The translations under genes were made by a program, and so were the position numbers. Under the pieces are notes generated by a model. The model was not told the origin of the DNA. It saw only the letters and a program-made list of their open reading frames with translations, and ran no database searches. 64,000 nt of DNA, taken from contig JYIN01000011.1 of NCBI GenBank assembly GCA_002007405.1, positions 62,001-126,000 on the forward strand. The letters are read 5' to 3'. Of this stretch, positions 43,659 to 51,751 are shown piece after piece (position 1 is the first letter of the stretch; every line of letters starts with the position of its first letter). Source of the DNA: Gammaproteobacteria bacterium Gsub. GTDB taxonomy: Bacteria > Pseudomonadota > Gammaproteobacteria > PS1 > Pseudothioglobaceae.

Positions 43659-44375
43659 ATGAAACACATCCGCTTGTATCAAAATACCGATTTTAAAATT
43701 GATAATGAATATATTTTAGATTCGTCTGCTACTTATCATTTAGTGAAGGTTTTACGCTTTCCACAAGGGAAAACTATTATTTTGTTTAATGGCAATGGTA
43801 TTGATTACACAGCAAAAGTGCTTTTAAATAAAAAAAAATGTGTTGTCCAAGTATTTGATACAACACAGAATCTAAGTGAATCAAAACTCAATTTAACCCT
43901 CATTCAAGGTATTGTTAAAGGCGAAAAAATGGATTTTATCATCCAAAAATCTGTGGAATTGGGAATAAGAAAAATCATCCCCATCTTCACCGAGCATTGC
44001 GTGGTTAAATTACGCAGTGATAAACTCAAAAAACGCAGCCAACATTGGCAAAAAATCATCATTGGCGCTTGTGAGCAATCGGGGCGTGCATTCGTGCCTG
44101 AAATTGTTGCCCCTCTTAATTTAGAGGAATTACTAAAACGCCCAGTGCGCAACGGTTTTGTCCTCCACCACCGAGCCGAACAAGGCTTACTAACATACAA
44201 GATGCAAACCGAATCCAGTATTTTAATCGGACCTGAGGGTGGTTTAACAAAGGCTGAAATCGTTCAAGCAACCGCAGCAGGTTATCAGCCACTATTGTTA
44301 GCCTCAAGAGTGCTCCGTGTTGAAACTGCTGTCATAACAGCAATCGCTAATATGCAATTATTGTGGGGTAGTTAA
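43659..44375 (+). CDS. rsmE: 16S rRNA (uracil1498-N3)-methyltransferase
   Basis: RsmE methylates U1498 of 16S rRNA. The 238-residue SPOUT enzyme begins at ATG 43659 (MKHIRLYQNTDFKI), with a PUA-like N-terminal domain (HLVKVLRFPQGKTIILFNGNG) and the trefoil-knot motifs KGEKMDFIIQKSVELGI, ACEQSGRAFVPEI, LIGPEGGLTKAEI and LLASRVLRVETAVITAI. Its 3' end overlaps the convergent 45401-44358 gene by 18 bp. Confidence 0.95.
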   Translation: MKHIRLYQNTDFKIDNEYILDSSATYHLVKVLRFPQGKTIILFNGNGIDYTAKVLLNKKKCVVQVFDTTQNLSESKLNLTLIQGIVKGEKMDFIIQKSVELGIRKIIPIFTEHCVVKLRSDKLKKRSQHWQKIIIGACEQSGRAFVPEIVAPLNLEELLKRPVRNGFVLHHRAEQGLLTYKMQTESSILIGPEGGLTKAEIVQATAAGYQPLLLASRVLRVETAVITAIANMQLLWGS

Positions 44376-45401
44376 GCATTCTATTGCGGCTTGGATTGGT
44401 GTTAGCACGGTGTTTAGTTTTTTACGGATGGCAGACCCTGCTAAACCATGCGCAGAAATGGTGTCGACTACCAGTTTTTCGCTAACACCAGCGAGCAATA
44501 GCCGAGCCTTGATTTTTTCATCCGTTAAACCCAACGCCTCTGATACCGTCTGTGCTTGGGTCTGTAATACTTCAATTTGATTTGAGGGGCGAATCATAGG
44601 GTGTGATAAATAAACTCCCAAGACTTCTAAAGTGCGGTATAGGATATGTTCTTGGTTGATTTTTTTTAAGATGTAGGCAATGGTTTTGAGCAAAATTTGC
44701 CCTTGCTCGCTATTGACACATTCTAATTCTTGGGTGTTGGATCTGAACGCAAATGTGCCATCAGTATTAGGCAAGTTGCCTTGCATACGCTCAATAAAAC
44801 CAACTAAAAAAGCTGGCTTCCTCCGCCCTTGTTGCCATAATTTTTCCTTTGCCTGCTGGCTGATAAGCCCTTTTTGTAATAACAAATTAATCGTGTCAAT
44901 TAACTGCACCGTATCATCTGTAAAAGGCAAAAATTCTAACAAATAATTAGCGATTTGTCTGCCCACAGTGTGGGAGATTACAAAATCTCGGGTGAGTAAA
45001 AATCGACCAATTTCAGCCTGTTGGTCGGTATTAGTAGCACACCACCAGACTAGGTCAAGCATCTCGGCAGATAGGTTTTTAGAATTAGCAACTGCCATCA
45101 CCGCCTCAATATTACCGATTTTTAGCAAGGCGACTAAATTGGTAGAATTGACCTGCCCCATTCTTGACCAACGCTTGAGATAAGCGGGGTAGGCGCCCAT
45201 ATTGCCTAGCACTTTACCCGCTAACAATTTTTGCACTGCTTGTATATATTTATCACTATCAATGGTTGGATTAAGGTGAATGGTTTGCTCTTTTTTATCC
45301 TTATTTAGACCTACAACCACCAATTTATATGTATCAATACGAATGGCAATACAAGTTACAATCAGTGCATTGAGTTTAAGTTTATCCTCAGGTGTGAGCA
45401 T
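44358..45401 (-). CDS. uncharacterised 347-residue helical protein
   Basis: I do not recognise the family. The ATG at 45401 (MLTPEDKLKLNALIVTC) is preferred over an open 25-codon extension that would run into the upstream gene. The protein is largely helical with no signal peptide or membrane segment; recognisable short stretches are VVVGLNKDKKEQT, LDLVWWCATNTDQQAEIGRFLL, LLEFLPFTDDTVQLIDTI and LLLAGVSEKLVVDTI. The many short helices suggest an alpha-solenoid adapter. It overlaps the upstream small membrane-protein gene by 14 bp and appears co-transcribed with proC. Confidence 0.7.
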   Translation of the reverse strand: MLTPEDKLKLNALIVTCIAIRIDTYKLVVVGLNKDKKEQTIHLNPTIDSDKYIQAVQKLLAGKVLGNMGAYPAYLKRWSRMGQVNSTNLVALLKIGNIEAVMAVANSKNLSAEMLDLVWWCATNTDQQAEIGRFLLTRDFVISHTVGRQIANYLLEFLPFTDDTVQLIDTINLLLQKGLISQQAKEKLWQQGRRKPAFLVGFIERMQGNLPNTDGTFAFRSNTQELECVNSEQGQILLKTIAYILKKINQEHILYRTLEVLGVYLSHPMIRPSNQIEVLQTQAQTVSEALGLTDEKIKARLLLAGVSEKLVVDTISAHGLAGSAIRKKLNTVLTPIQAAIECLTTPQ

Positions 45402-45792
45402 TGAGAAAATTATTGAGTTTTGAGAGCGATTCTTCTTTAAGAGAATCTTTAAATACCACAATACATTCTTTTTCAAAGTTAATTATCAGCAAAAATCTAG
45501 ATTGATAGGCTGGGTAAAATTTTGAATATTGCTGAGTTGATTGGTCTTTTTTTTGAATGATTAGGTAGTTTTGACTCAAAGTAATTTGAGTAATAGAATC
45601 GTGGCGTGCCAGTAGCACTATTTTAAACAAAAAATAATACAGCCACAGCGATAAAACAATACTCATAACAAGGCTTATCCAAAAATTATAAAAATAATAC
45701 CAAACGCTAAATAAAGCCAGTAGATAGGTGCTGATGGTAAGGATTAAGTAGATTTTTGAGGGTTTAATTTTAATGGTTAATTTATCGCTCAT
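45388..45792 (-). CDS. small two-helix membrane protein (YgfX-like architecture)
   Basis: The 134-residue protein has two adjacent membrane segments at about 14-32 (IYLILTISTYLLALFSVWY) and 36-58, then a soluble tail rich in beta-strand character (SITQITLSQNYLIIQKKDQ and SRFLLIINFEKECIVVFKDS). This arrangement resembles the YgfX/CptA inner-membrane proteins, but similarity is architectural only. It overlaps proC by 4 bp and the next gene by 14 bp, so it belongs to the same transcript. Confidence 0.7.
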   Translation of the reverse strand: MSDKLTIKIKPSKIYLILTISTYLLALFSVWYYFYNFWISLVMSIVLSLWLYYFLFKIVLLARHDSITQITLSQNYLIIQKKDQSTQQYSKFYPAYQSRFLLIINFEKECIVVFKDSLKEESLSKLNNFLNAHT

Positions 45793-46622
45793 TTTTTATT
45801 ATTGTCTGATTCAATGCCCATCTCTCTAGCCCGCTCAAACGCAGCGCGCATTGCCGTTGCTACAACAGATTCAAAATTTTGGGCTTGGAAGGACTGAATT
45901 GCAGCTTGTGTGGTGCCTTTTTTTGAACTAACTCTAGCGCGTAATGTCGCTGCAGACTCACCACTATTATGGACCATCATGCTTGCACCAAATGCAGTTT
46001 GGGTGCTGAGTTGTTGTGCAGTTTTTGCATCAAGCCCTAATTCAATACCTGCCTTGGTCATGGATTCAATGAGTAAAAAGAAATACGCTGGACCACTACC
46101 TGAGAGTGCAGTGACTGCATCTAACATGGCTTCACTTTTCACCCATAAACAAAGACCAACAGAGCCAAGAATTTTCTCACTCAATAGTTTTTGTGCGTTA
46201 CTAAGTGTATCAATAGCCACCATGCCTGTGGCGCCTTGCTTTAGAAATGCAGGGGTGTTGGGCATCGCCCGCACAATAGTAGCGTTGCCGCCGAGCCAAT
46301 GGTTGATATTGGTTATTTTAACCCCAGCGACAATAGAGATAATCAGTGGATTATGGCTAATATGAATTTGTAGTGCTTTACAAACCGCAGGCAATATTTG
46401 CGGTTTAACAGCTAAAACAATCACATCACATCCGAGCGCTAATTTGTTATTATCTTCAAAAACCCGCACTTTAAATTCATTAGCACGAGCAGATAGTAGT
46501 TCTACATTGGGATCGCTAAGTTTAATATATTTTGCTGGAAATTTATTACCAATTAAGCCTGAAACCAGCGCATATGTGATATTTCCAGCACCAATAAAAC
46601 CAATAGTGGGGGTGTTTTGCAT
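45789..46622 (-). CDS. proC: pyrroline-5-carboxylate reductase
   Basis: ProC reduces pyrroline-5-carboxylate to proline. The 277-residue protein has the Rossmann motif IGFIGAGNITYALVSGLIG (8-26), VLAVKPQILPAV, the RAMPNTPAFLKQGATGM segment and the C-terminal signature ALSGSGPAYFFLLIESM with GLDAKTAQQLSTQT. It is divergent from gph across 53 bp and coupled to the small membrane protein downstream. Confidence 0.96.
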   Translation of the reverse strand: MQNTPTIGFIGAGNITYALVSGLIGNKFPAKYIKLSDPNVELLSARANEFKVRVFEDNNKLALGCDVIVLAVKPQILPAVCKALQIHISHNPLIISIVAGVKITNINHWLGGNATIVRAMPNTPAFLKQGATGMVAIDTLSNAQKLLSEKILGSVGLCLWVKSEAMLDAVTALSGSGPAYFFLLIESMTKAGIELGLDAKTAQQLSTQTAFGASMMVHNSGESAATLRARVSSKKGTTQAAIQSFQAQNFESVVATAMRAAFERAREMGIESDNNKK

Positions 46623-46675
46623 TAAAATACTTCAACTCAGTTTAATAATGCGTATTCTACCAATAAAGCACGGCA

Positions 46676-47344
46676 ATGAAAAAATTTAACCCAAAATTAA
46701 TTATGATTGATGTCGATGGCACGATGGTCAATAGCGTGCCAGATTTGGCGTATTGTGTGGATGCTTTAATGGATGCTATGAATCGGGATAAATGGGGTGA
46801 GTCGAAGGTGCGTCATTGGGTCGGCAATGGGGTGCCAAAATTGGTGGAAAGGGCATTAACAGGCGAGCTAGAAGGCACAGTTAATGAAGAGGATTTTGCC
46901 AAAGCTTACCCTATTTTTTTAGATTTATATGCTGCTAATACCTCGGCTCGTTCGTTTTTGTATGCGGGCGTGCGTGAAGGCTTGGATTATTTAAAATCAC
47001 AAAACTACAAATTGGGCTGCGTTACCAACAAAGCTGAGCAATTCACCTTGCCGATTTTAAAAGATTTGGATATTTTTTCCGATTTTTCTATTGTGATTTC
47101 TGGTGATACACTAACAAAGAAAAAACCAAATCCACTGCCACTTTTATACGCTGCTGAGTTTTTTTCTGTTAATCCGCAAGATTGCCTGATGATTGGCGAT
47201 TCAATCAGCGATGTGAGTGCCTCCCGTGCTGCGGATTTTAGAATTATTTGTATGTCGTATGGTTACAACCACGGCAAGGATATCAATGATGCCCACCCCG
47301 ATTTGGTGATTGATTCAATGGCGCAACTCAAACATTATTTATAG
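46676..47344 (+). CDS. gph: phosphoglycolate phosphatase
   Basis: Gph dephosphorylates 2-phosphoglycolate, a by-product of RuBisCO oxygenation and DNA repair. The 222-residue HAD hydrolase has motif I in MIDVDGTMVNSVPDL, motif II around LGCVTNKAE, motif III in KKKPNPLPLLYAA and motif IV in CLMIGDSISDVSAS. A Gph would suit an autotroph with RuBisCO, but no RuBisCO gene is in view, and related HAD phosphatases have overlapping sequence. Confidence 0.88.
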   Translation: MKKFNPKLIMIDVDGTMVNSVPDLAYCVDALMDAMNRDKWGESKVRHWVGNGVPKLVERALTGELEGTVNEEDFAKAYPIFLDLYAANTSARSFLYAGVREGLDYLKSQNYKLGCVTNKAEQFTLPILKDLDIFSDFSIVISGDTLTKKKPNPLPLLYAAEFFSVNPQDCLMIGDSISDVSASRAADFRIICMSYGYNHGKDINDAHPDLVIDSMAQLKHYL

Positions 47345-47357
47345 CCAACCGAGTTTG

Positions 47358-48590
47358 ATGGATTTATTTGATAATCATCATATTTGGCATCCGTATGCCA
47401 AAATTCCAAATGATACGGCAGCACACTTGGTTAAATCTGCTGACGGCGTTTATCTGCATCTATCCACTGGGGAGCGCGTGATTGACGGCATGAGTGCTTG
47501 GTGGAGTGCGATTCACGGTTATAATCACCGCGTGCTTAATCAAGCCATTCAAATCCAACTCAATAAAATGGCACATGTTATGTTTGGCGGTCTTACCCAT
47601 AAACCCGCGATTGATTTAGCCAAAACCTTGGTTAAAATCACCCCAGAAAATCTCAGCAAAGTATTTTTTAGTGATTCTGGATCAATATCGGTTGAGGTAG
47701 CATTAAAAATTGCATTGCAATATTGGCATAATAAAAATCAACCCAATAAACATAAATTTGTTACTTTGCGGGGTGGCTACCATGGTGATTCGTTTGGTGC
47801 TATGAGCGTATGTGATCCAGAAAACGGCTTCCATCATTTATTTTCTACGGTGCTACCACAACACTTTTTTGTTAAAAGCCCAGCAATGGTGGGCATGGAT
47901 GAATCTTTGGCGGATTTGCGTCTAACCTTGCAACAAAATACCAACTCAATTGCCGCTATGATTTTGGAACCTGTGGTGCAAGGTGCGGGCGGTATGCGAT
48001 TTTACAATCCCGCCTATTTGACCCAAGCAAAAATACTCTGCGAGCAATATAATGTGTTATTTATTGTTGATGAAATTGCCACTGGTTTCGGACGCACAGG
48101 CAAATTATTTGCTTGTAGTCATGTTGGCGTCCAAGCGGATATTTTATGTCTAGGTAAAGCACTCACTGGTGGCTACATGACACTTGCTGCCACACTCACT
48201 AATGATGAAATTTCCACCACTGTCGGGACACTGATGCATGGTCCAACTTTTATGGCAAACCCTCTGGCTTGTGCTGTTGCAAATGCCAGTATTGAGTTAT
48301 TACTGCACTCATCTTGGGTAGATAATATTATGCGTATAGAAAAATTTTTCCAAACTCAACTAACATCGCTTATCAATCATAAAAAAGTGGCAGATGTGCG
48401 TATTCTAGGCGCCATTGCGGTGATTGAAATGAAAGACGATATTGCACTGACAACCGTGCAACAAAACTTGATTAAACAAGGCGTTTGGTTAAGGCCCTAT
48501 GGCAAACTGCTCTACACTACGCCCCCTTTTGTGATTAGTGATGCCCAATTACTGCGTCTTACTCAGGCTATTAAAATTGCTATTGATTAA
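47358..48590 (+). CDS. bioA: adenosylmethionine--8-amino-7-oxononanoate aminotransferase
   Basis: BioA makes 7,8-diaminopelargonate in biotin synthesis using SAM as amino donor. The 410-residue class III aminotransferase starts at ATG 47358 (MDLFDNHHIWHPYAKIPND). Features are SAWWSAIHGYNH, FSDSGSISVEVALKIALQYW, GGYHGDSFGAMSVCDP, the VDEIATGFGRTGKLFA cofactor region and the PLP lysine in LGKALTGGYM. The start lies 13 bp after gph. No other bio gene is adjacent. Confidence 0.95.
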   Translation: MDLFDNHHIWHPYAKIPNDTAAHLVKSADGVYLHLSTGERVIDGMSAWWSAIHGYNHRVLNQAIQIQLNKMAHVMFGGLTHKPAIDLAKTLVKITPENLSKVFFSDSGSISVEVALKIALQYWHNKNQPNKHKFVTLRGGYHGDSFGAMSVCDPENGFHHLFSTVLPQHFFVKSPAMVGMDESLADLRLTLQQNTNSIAAMILEPVVQGAGGMRFYNPAYLTQAKILCEQYNVLFIVDEIATGFGRTGKLFACSHVGVQADILCLGKALTGGYMTLAATLTNDEISTTVGTLMHGPTFMANPLACAVANASIELLLHSSWVDNIMRIEKFFQTQLTSLINHKKVADVRILGAIAVIEMKDDIALTTVQQNLIKQGVWLRPYGKLLYTTPPFVISDAQLLRLTQAIKIAID

Positions 48591-48632
48591 AAAATAATGT
48601 TAGAATGGGGATTTTAAAAAAAGGTAAAGACA

Positions 48633-48863
48633 ATGAAAAATAGAACCACAATTATTGCTGGGGCACTGTTATTAGGTTTGAGTAATACCGTTGTTGCTGA
48701 GGAATGTTTTGGCGTTGTATTAGCAGGTGAGAATGATTGTGCCACCAGCCTCAATGCTTGCGCTGGACATTCACTTGAAGATGGGCAAAAAGACGCTTAT
48801 ATTAATTTACCCAAAGGTCTGTGTGAAAAATTAGTAGGTGGCAGCTTAACTCCTAAAGAATAA
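48633..48863 (+). CDS. bufA1: bufferin-type metallophore precursor BufA1 (DUF2282)
   Basis: The 76-residue protein has a Sec-type signal peptide ending near VVA-22 and a mature part with four cysteines at 25, 36, 43 and 64 (ECFGVVLAGENDC, NACAGHS, KGLCEKLVGGSL). This is the cysteine pattern of DUF2282, the precursor of bufferins, exported peptides whose cysteines are turned into thiooxazoles by the BufB/BufC enzymes and which bind copper. No bufB (DUF692) or bufC gene is adjacent, so maturation would need enzymes encoded elsewhere. It is shorter than many members. Confidence 0.8.
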   Translation: MKNRTTIIAGALLLGLSNTVVAEECFGVVLAGENDCATSLNACAGHSLEDGQKDAYINLPKGLCEKLVGGSLTPKE

Positions 48864-49132
48864 CACTACTGTGTCTCATTTAATACTAACCCGAACAAAA
48901 TCAGTTATGGTTGGATTTAATAAATATATTGAAACCATAATAACTGCCCCAGTGAAATTTACAATTTAAGTAATTATAGAAAAATAGTGTTTTTTGGATA
49001 AAAAAATATTGTTTTGTGCTTTTATATATTTGTATGGTATGCAATTTATATCATTGGCGTTAGCCTAAAAACATCATAAAGGTGTATGGCGGAGTTAAAA
49101 ACTGAGCTGTATGCTGAGCATCCAGTATTCAT

Positions 49133-49165
49133 ATTTCCCTGTTAACAGCCACTTTACAGGGAAAT
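49133..49165. repeat. 10-bp perfect inverted repeat, first of two
   Basis: Arms atttccctgt (49133-49142) and acagggaaat (49156-49165) are separated by 13 bp. The arms share the ccctgt core with the second repeat 70 bp away. Confidence 0.8.
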
Positions 49166-49232
49166 TTGTAAAATGCCGCTATTTTTAGCTAAAAATAGGT
49201 ATTTTTTAATACCAAAAACTCTACTATATCAG

Positions 49233-49280
49233 CAAATTTTCCCTAAATTCCCTGTTTTGATAATTAACAGGGAAAATTTG
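49233..49280. repeat. nested inverted repeats sharing the ccctgtt core
   Basis: Outer arms caaattttccct (49233-49244) and agggaaaatttg (49269-49280) are perfect 12-bp complements. Inner arms tccctgtt (49249-49256) and aacaggga (49266-49273) overlap the right outer arm, so the two hairpins are mutually exclusive. It lies about 30 bp beyond the 3' end of the GHKL gene and could act as a terminator, or as a mobile hairpin element. Confidence 0.75.
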
Positions 49281-49309
49281 TTTGTATTTAAATTGGATGA
49301 CATAGTTAT

Positions 49310-51751
49310 TTATTCAGCAAGAATTGTTAATAAATCAGTCATTTCAAAATTTAATAAAAATGCAGAGTAGTGGTTGTTAAAGATGTCTTGTAGATAATCC
49401 TGTAAGTCAGTATCTACTTTATCGTCTCTTTGAATTTTATACTTCCTATGCTTGCTAATCATATATAAAAATAGTGTGTGAAAATAGACAGTAGAAAGAT
49501 AACGTTTTTTTGCGGCTGATATTCCATTTTCATTTTTAAGTTTACTTAAAAATTTTTTTAATACGCCACTGTCCATGTTAATGTAGATGCTTTCTAATTG
49601 GTCTCCGTTAACAAATGGATACATAACAGTCTTTGTATCAAAATTAATACCAACACTATCTAAACTACTCCAAGTTTTCCCCTCAAACCCTTCTGTTAAC
49701 TCTTTTTGAACTTGAATTAATTGTGGCAACCCTAAATTTTCTTGATTTTCTTTCTTTGGCTTTTTGTCTTGCTTATTTTTGTCAGTTATTTTTACTAGAA
49801 AGACTTGCTCTATATTGCCATTAGGAGAAGTCAATGTAGCTTTAATTTTTATTGAATCGCCGACATTTAAATGTTTTTTGGCTTTTGTATGGATTCTAAT
49901 AATTCCACTACTAGGACTGGATTTAGATACTGATATAACTCCATCTATTTTTCCAGGACTGACACCATTGCCACCACCACTGCTAGTGTTGTTTTTATAA
50001 TCTAGCAAAGCAATTTGTAGTTCTCCTGGCTCATCTATTCTATCAAAATAGCTATCTTCTACATCAGTATTAAATGTAATAATCTTTTCGTTTCCCATAG
50101 GTAGTTGGACCATAGGAATAGCATTTTCTTCTTGTTTAGTGTTTATCTTAAAACTGGTAGGAAACCTTTTAGGATTAAATGGAGCAACTTCAGTTTTTTT
50201 CTTAGGCTTAGTAAATTCTTTTTTACTGTTGGTCTTATTGTTAGTGACACTGTCTAGATTGAATGTTTGTTTTATTAGCTGAGTTAATTCTGGATTATTT
50301 AGGGGCAAATTTTTGCTAATTTCTTTAATAAGATTATTTGAGTCATCGCTAGAGGGAGTTATTTTAGATTTAAACTCTTTACTAATTTCTTTTAGTTGAC
50401 TTTTATTTAAAATTTCAACAATTTTTTTTCTTAATAGCTGAGTTTCTTCGCTAGTTTTCATTCTATCTCTAGATGCCATGAATAACTCACTTCTAAAATT
50501 CTGTTCTAAATTAGAGCAATCTATGTGAAGTAATAAATGTTTCTTTAAAAATGATTCTTTTAAAGCAACAGATATAAATTCAGATGTAAAACTGCCATGA
50601 ACTTGACCGTTTAATGAGAATAAAACGGACATATTATTTTTAAAGAACTCTCTTTTTATTGTTTCAATACTTTCTTTACTGTTTTTTTTATCAATCAAAA
50701 AATTAAAAACATAGCAATTTATTTTAAATTTTCCTATTTCACTGTCTTCGTATTGTTCGGAAAATTGCTTGTATATATATTTTTCGTTATTATCTAGTCT
50801 TCTCTTAAGTCCATATAAATATCTCTCTAAATTTCTATCATCTGGATAACGCTGGGCATTATCAATTGTATAAATAGGCAATGCAGGTTCAAATAAATAC
50901 TCGTTTATACTTCTATTTAAATCTCTTGATATAACAGATCGGCTACCAGTTGGTAACGAATAAGAATATAGTTTGATAACAGTACCTGTAGTAAACTCCC
51001 TACCCTTTAATCCTAAATCTATAGATTCAATTGGAAAACTTGCTATTTCGTTATTAATTCTTACATATTCATACCATGTGCTCTTAACTTTTTCATCTTC
51101 TTTTAACGGATGTTTTCTAACTAAAGTCCATCCAAAATCGCCTGTATTATCATATTTTTTTGATCCTATTAGCTGATAGCGTTTTTTACCGCAGAATACT
51201 ATAGCGCCAGATCCTCCCATATTGTATTTTCCCTGAACGAAAGGAATTTCATTTTTGTTACCTTTAAGCAGCGATAACAAAGTGTTTTCAAAATCTTTAG
51301 GATGCTGACCCTCCCCATTATCATAAATAATTAATGAGGTATTCTTTTTTGGTCCGTGAGCTAATATTTGAATTTCCTCAGCCTGTAAAGAAATATTTTT
51401 AGACAGATCCCAATTTTTATTATCGGGAAAAAATTGGTCAACAGCTTTAGAAATAGACTGCGGAGCTTGTTCAGATTTTGGATCTATGTTTTTAAGATAA
51501 CAGCACTTCATTAAAACAGCATCAATTGAATTAGTTATTTTTTCTACTAATGCTGCAATTGGATTAGCTTGCTGATTTTCTACGACTCCGTAGTTACTTT
51601 GGTTATTGCCATATGGGTGCCAATTCTCTTGAGAGAAGATCTTAGGATATTGATTGATAATCTTATCGATACTATCTTCCGTTTCAGCTTGATATAATTC
51701 CTTAAATATTTTCTTCACTTCTGCTGCCTTTTTTTTGATTACATTTAGCAC
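49310..51751 (-). CDS. GHKL-type (Hsp90/MORC-like) ATPase at the end of an Ssp-like operon
   Basis: The 813-residue protein has a GHKL ATP-binding fold: N-box E70-x3-N74 in VEKITNSIDAVLM, G1 box D144-N-G-E-G148 in IIYDNGEGQHP and G2 GKYNMGGSG (174-182). A middle domain follows to about 450, then a charged linker (KEFTKPKKKTEVAP) and a C-terminal part with a beta-rich segment (NTSSGGGNGVSPGKIDGVIS). No nuclease motif is recognised. The apparent start is GTG 51751, 50 bp inside the end of the SspE-like gene; GTG 51718 is possible. Translational coupling to the effector suggests a shared defence role. I know of no such protein as a standard Ssp component. Confidence 0.8.
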   Translation of the reverse strand: MLNVIKKKAAEVKKIFKELYQAETEDSIDKIINQYPKIFSQENWHPYGNNQSNYGVVENQQANPIAALVEKITNSIDAVLMKCCYLKNIDPKSEQAPQSISKAVDQFFPDNKNWDLSKNISLQAEEIQILAHGPKKNTSLIIYDNGEGQHPKDFENTLLSLLKGNKNEIPFVQGKYNMGGSGAIVFCGKKRYQLIGSKKYDNTGDFGWTLVRKHPLKEDEKVKSTWYEYVRINNEIASFPIESIDLGLKGREFTTGTVIKLYSYSLPTGSRSVISRDLNRSINEYLFEPALPIYTIDNAQRYPDDRNLERYLYGLKRRLDNNEKYIYKQFSEQYEDSEIGKFKINCYVFNFLIDKKNSKESIETIKREFFKNNMSVLFSLNGQVHGSFTSEFISVALKESFLKKHLLLHIDCSNLEQNFRSELFMASRDRMKTSEETQLLRKKIVEILNKSQLKEISKEFKSKITPSSDDSNNLIKEISKNLPLNNPELTQLIKQTFNLDSVTNNKTNSKKEFTKPKKKTEVAPFNPKRFPTSFKINTKQEENAIPMVQLPMGNEKIITFNTDVEDSYFDRIDEPGELQIALLDYKNNTSSGGGNGVSPGKIDGVISVSKSSPSSGIIRIHTKAKKHLNVGDSIKIKATLTSPNGNIEQVFLVKITDKNKQDKKPKKENQENLGLPQLIQVQKELTEGFEGKTWSSLDSVGINFDTKTVMYPFVNGDQLESIYINMDSGVLKKFLSKLKNENGISAAKKRYLSTVYFHTLFLYMISKHRKYKIQRDDKVDTDLQDYLQDIFNNHYSAFLLNFEMTDLLTILAE

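Larger units (their letters stand above)
48864..49309. other. 446-bp A+T-rich boundary between core genes and the defence island
   Basis: No gene is supported here. A 65-codon rightward frame at 49173-49370 overlaps the inverted repeats and the end of the GHKL gene and is not credible. The region holds a cluster of inverted repeats based on ccctgtt/aacaggg (49133-49280), annotated separately. Confidence 0.6.

Noticed and set aside
49173-49370. 65-codon rightward open frame at the island edge
   Set aside because: It spans the inverted repeats and the antisense end of the GHKL gene.
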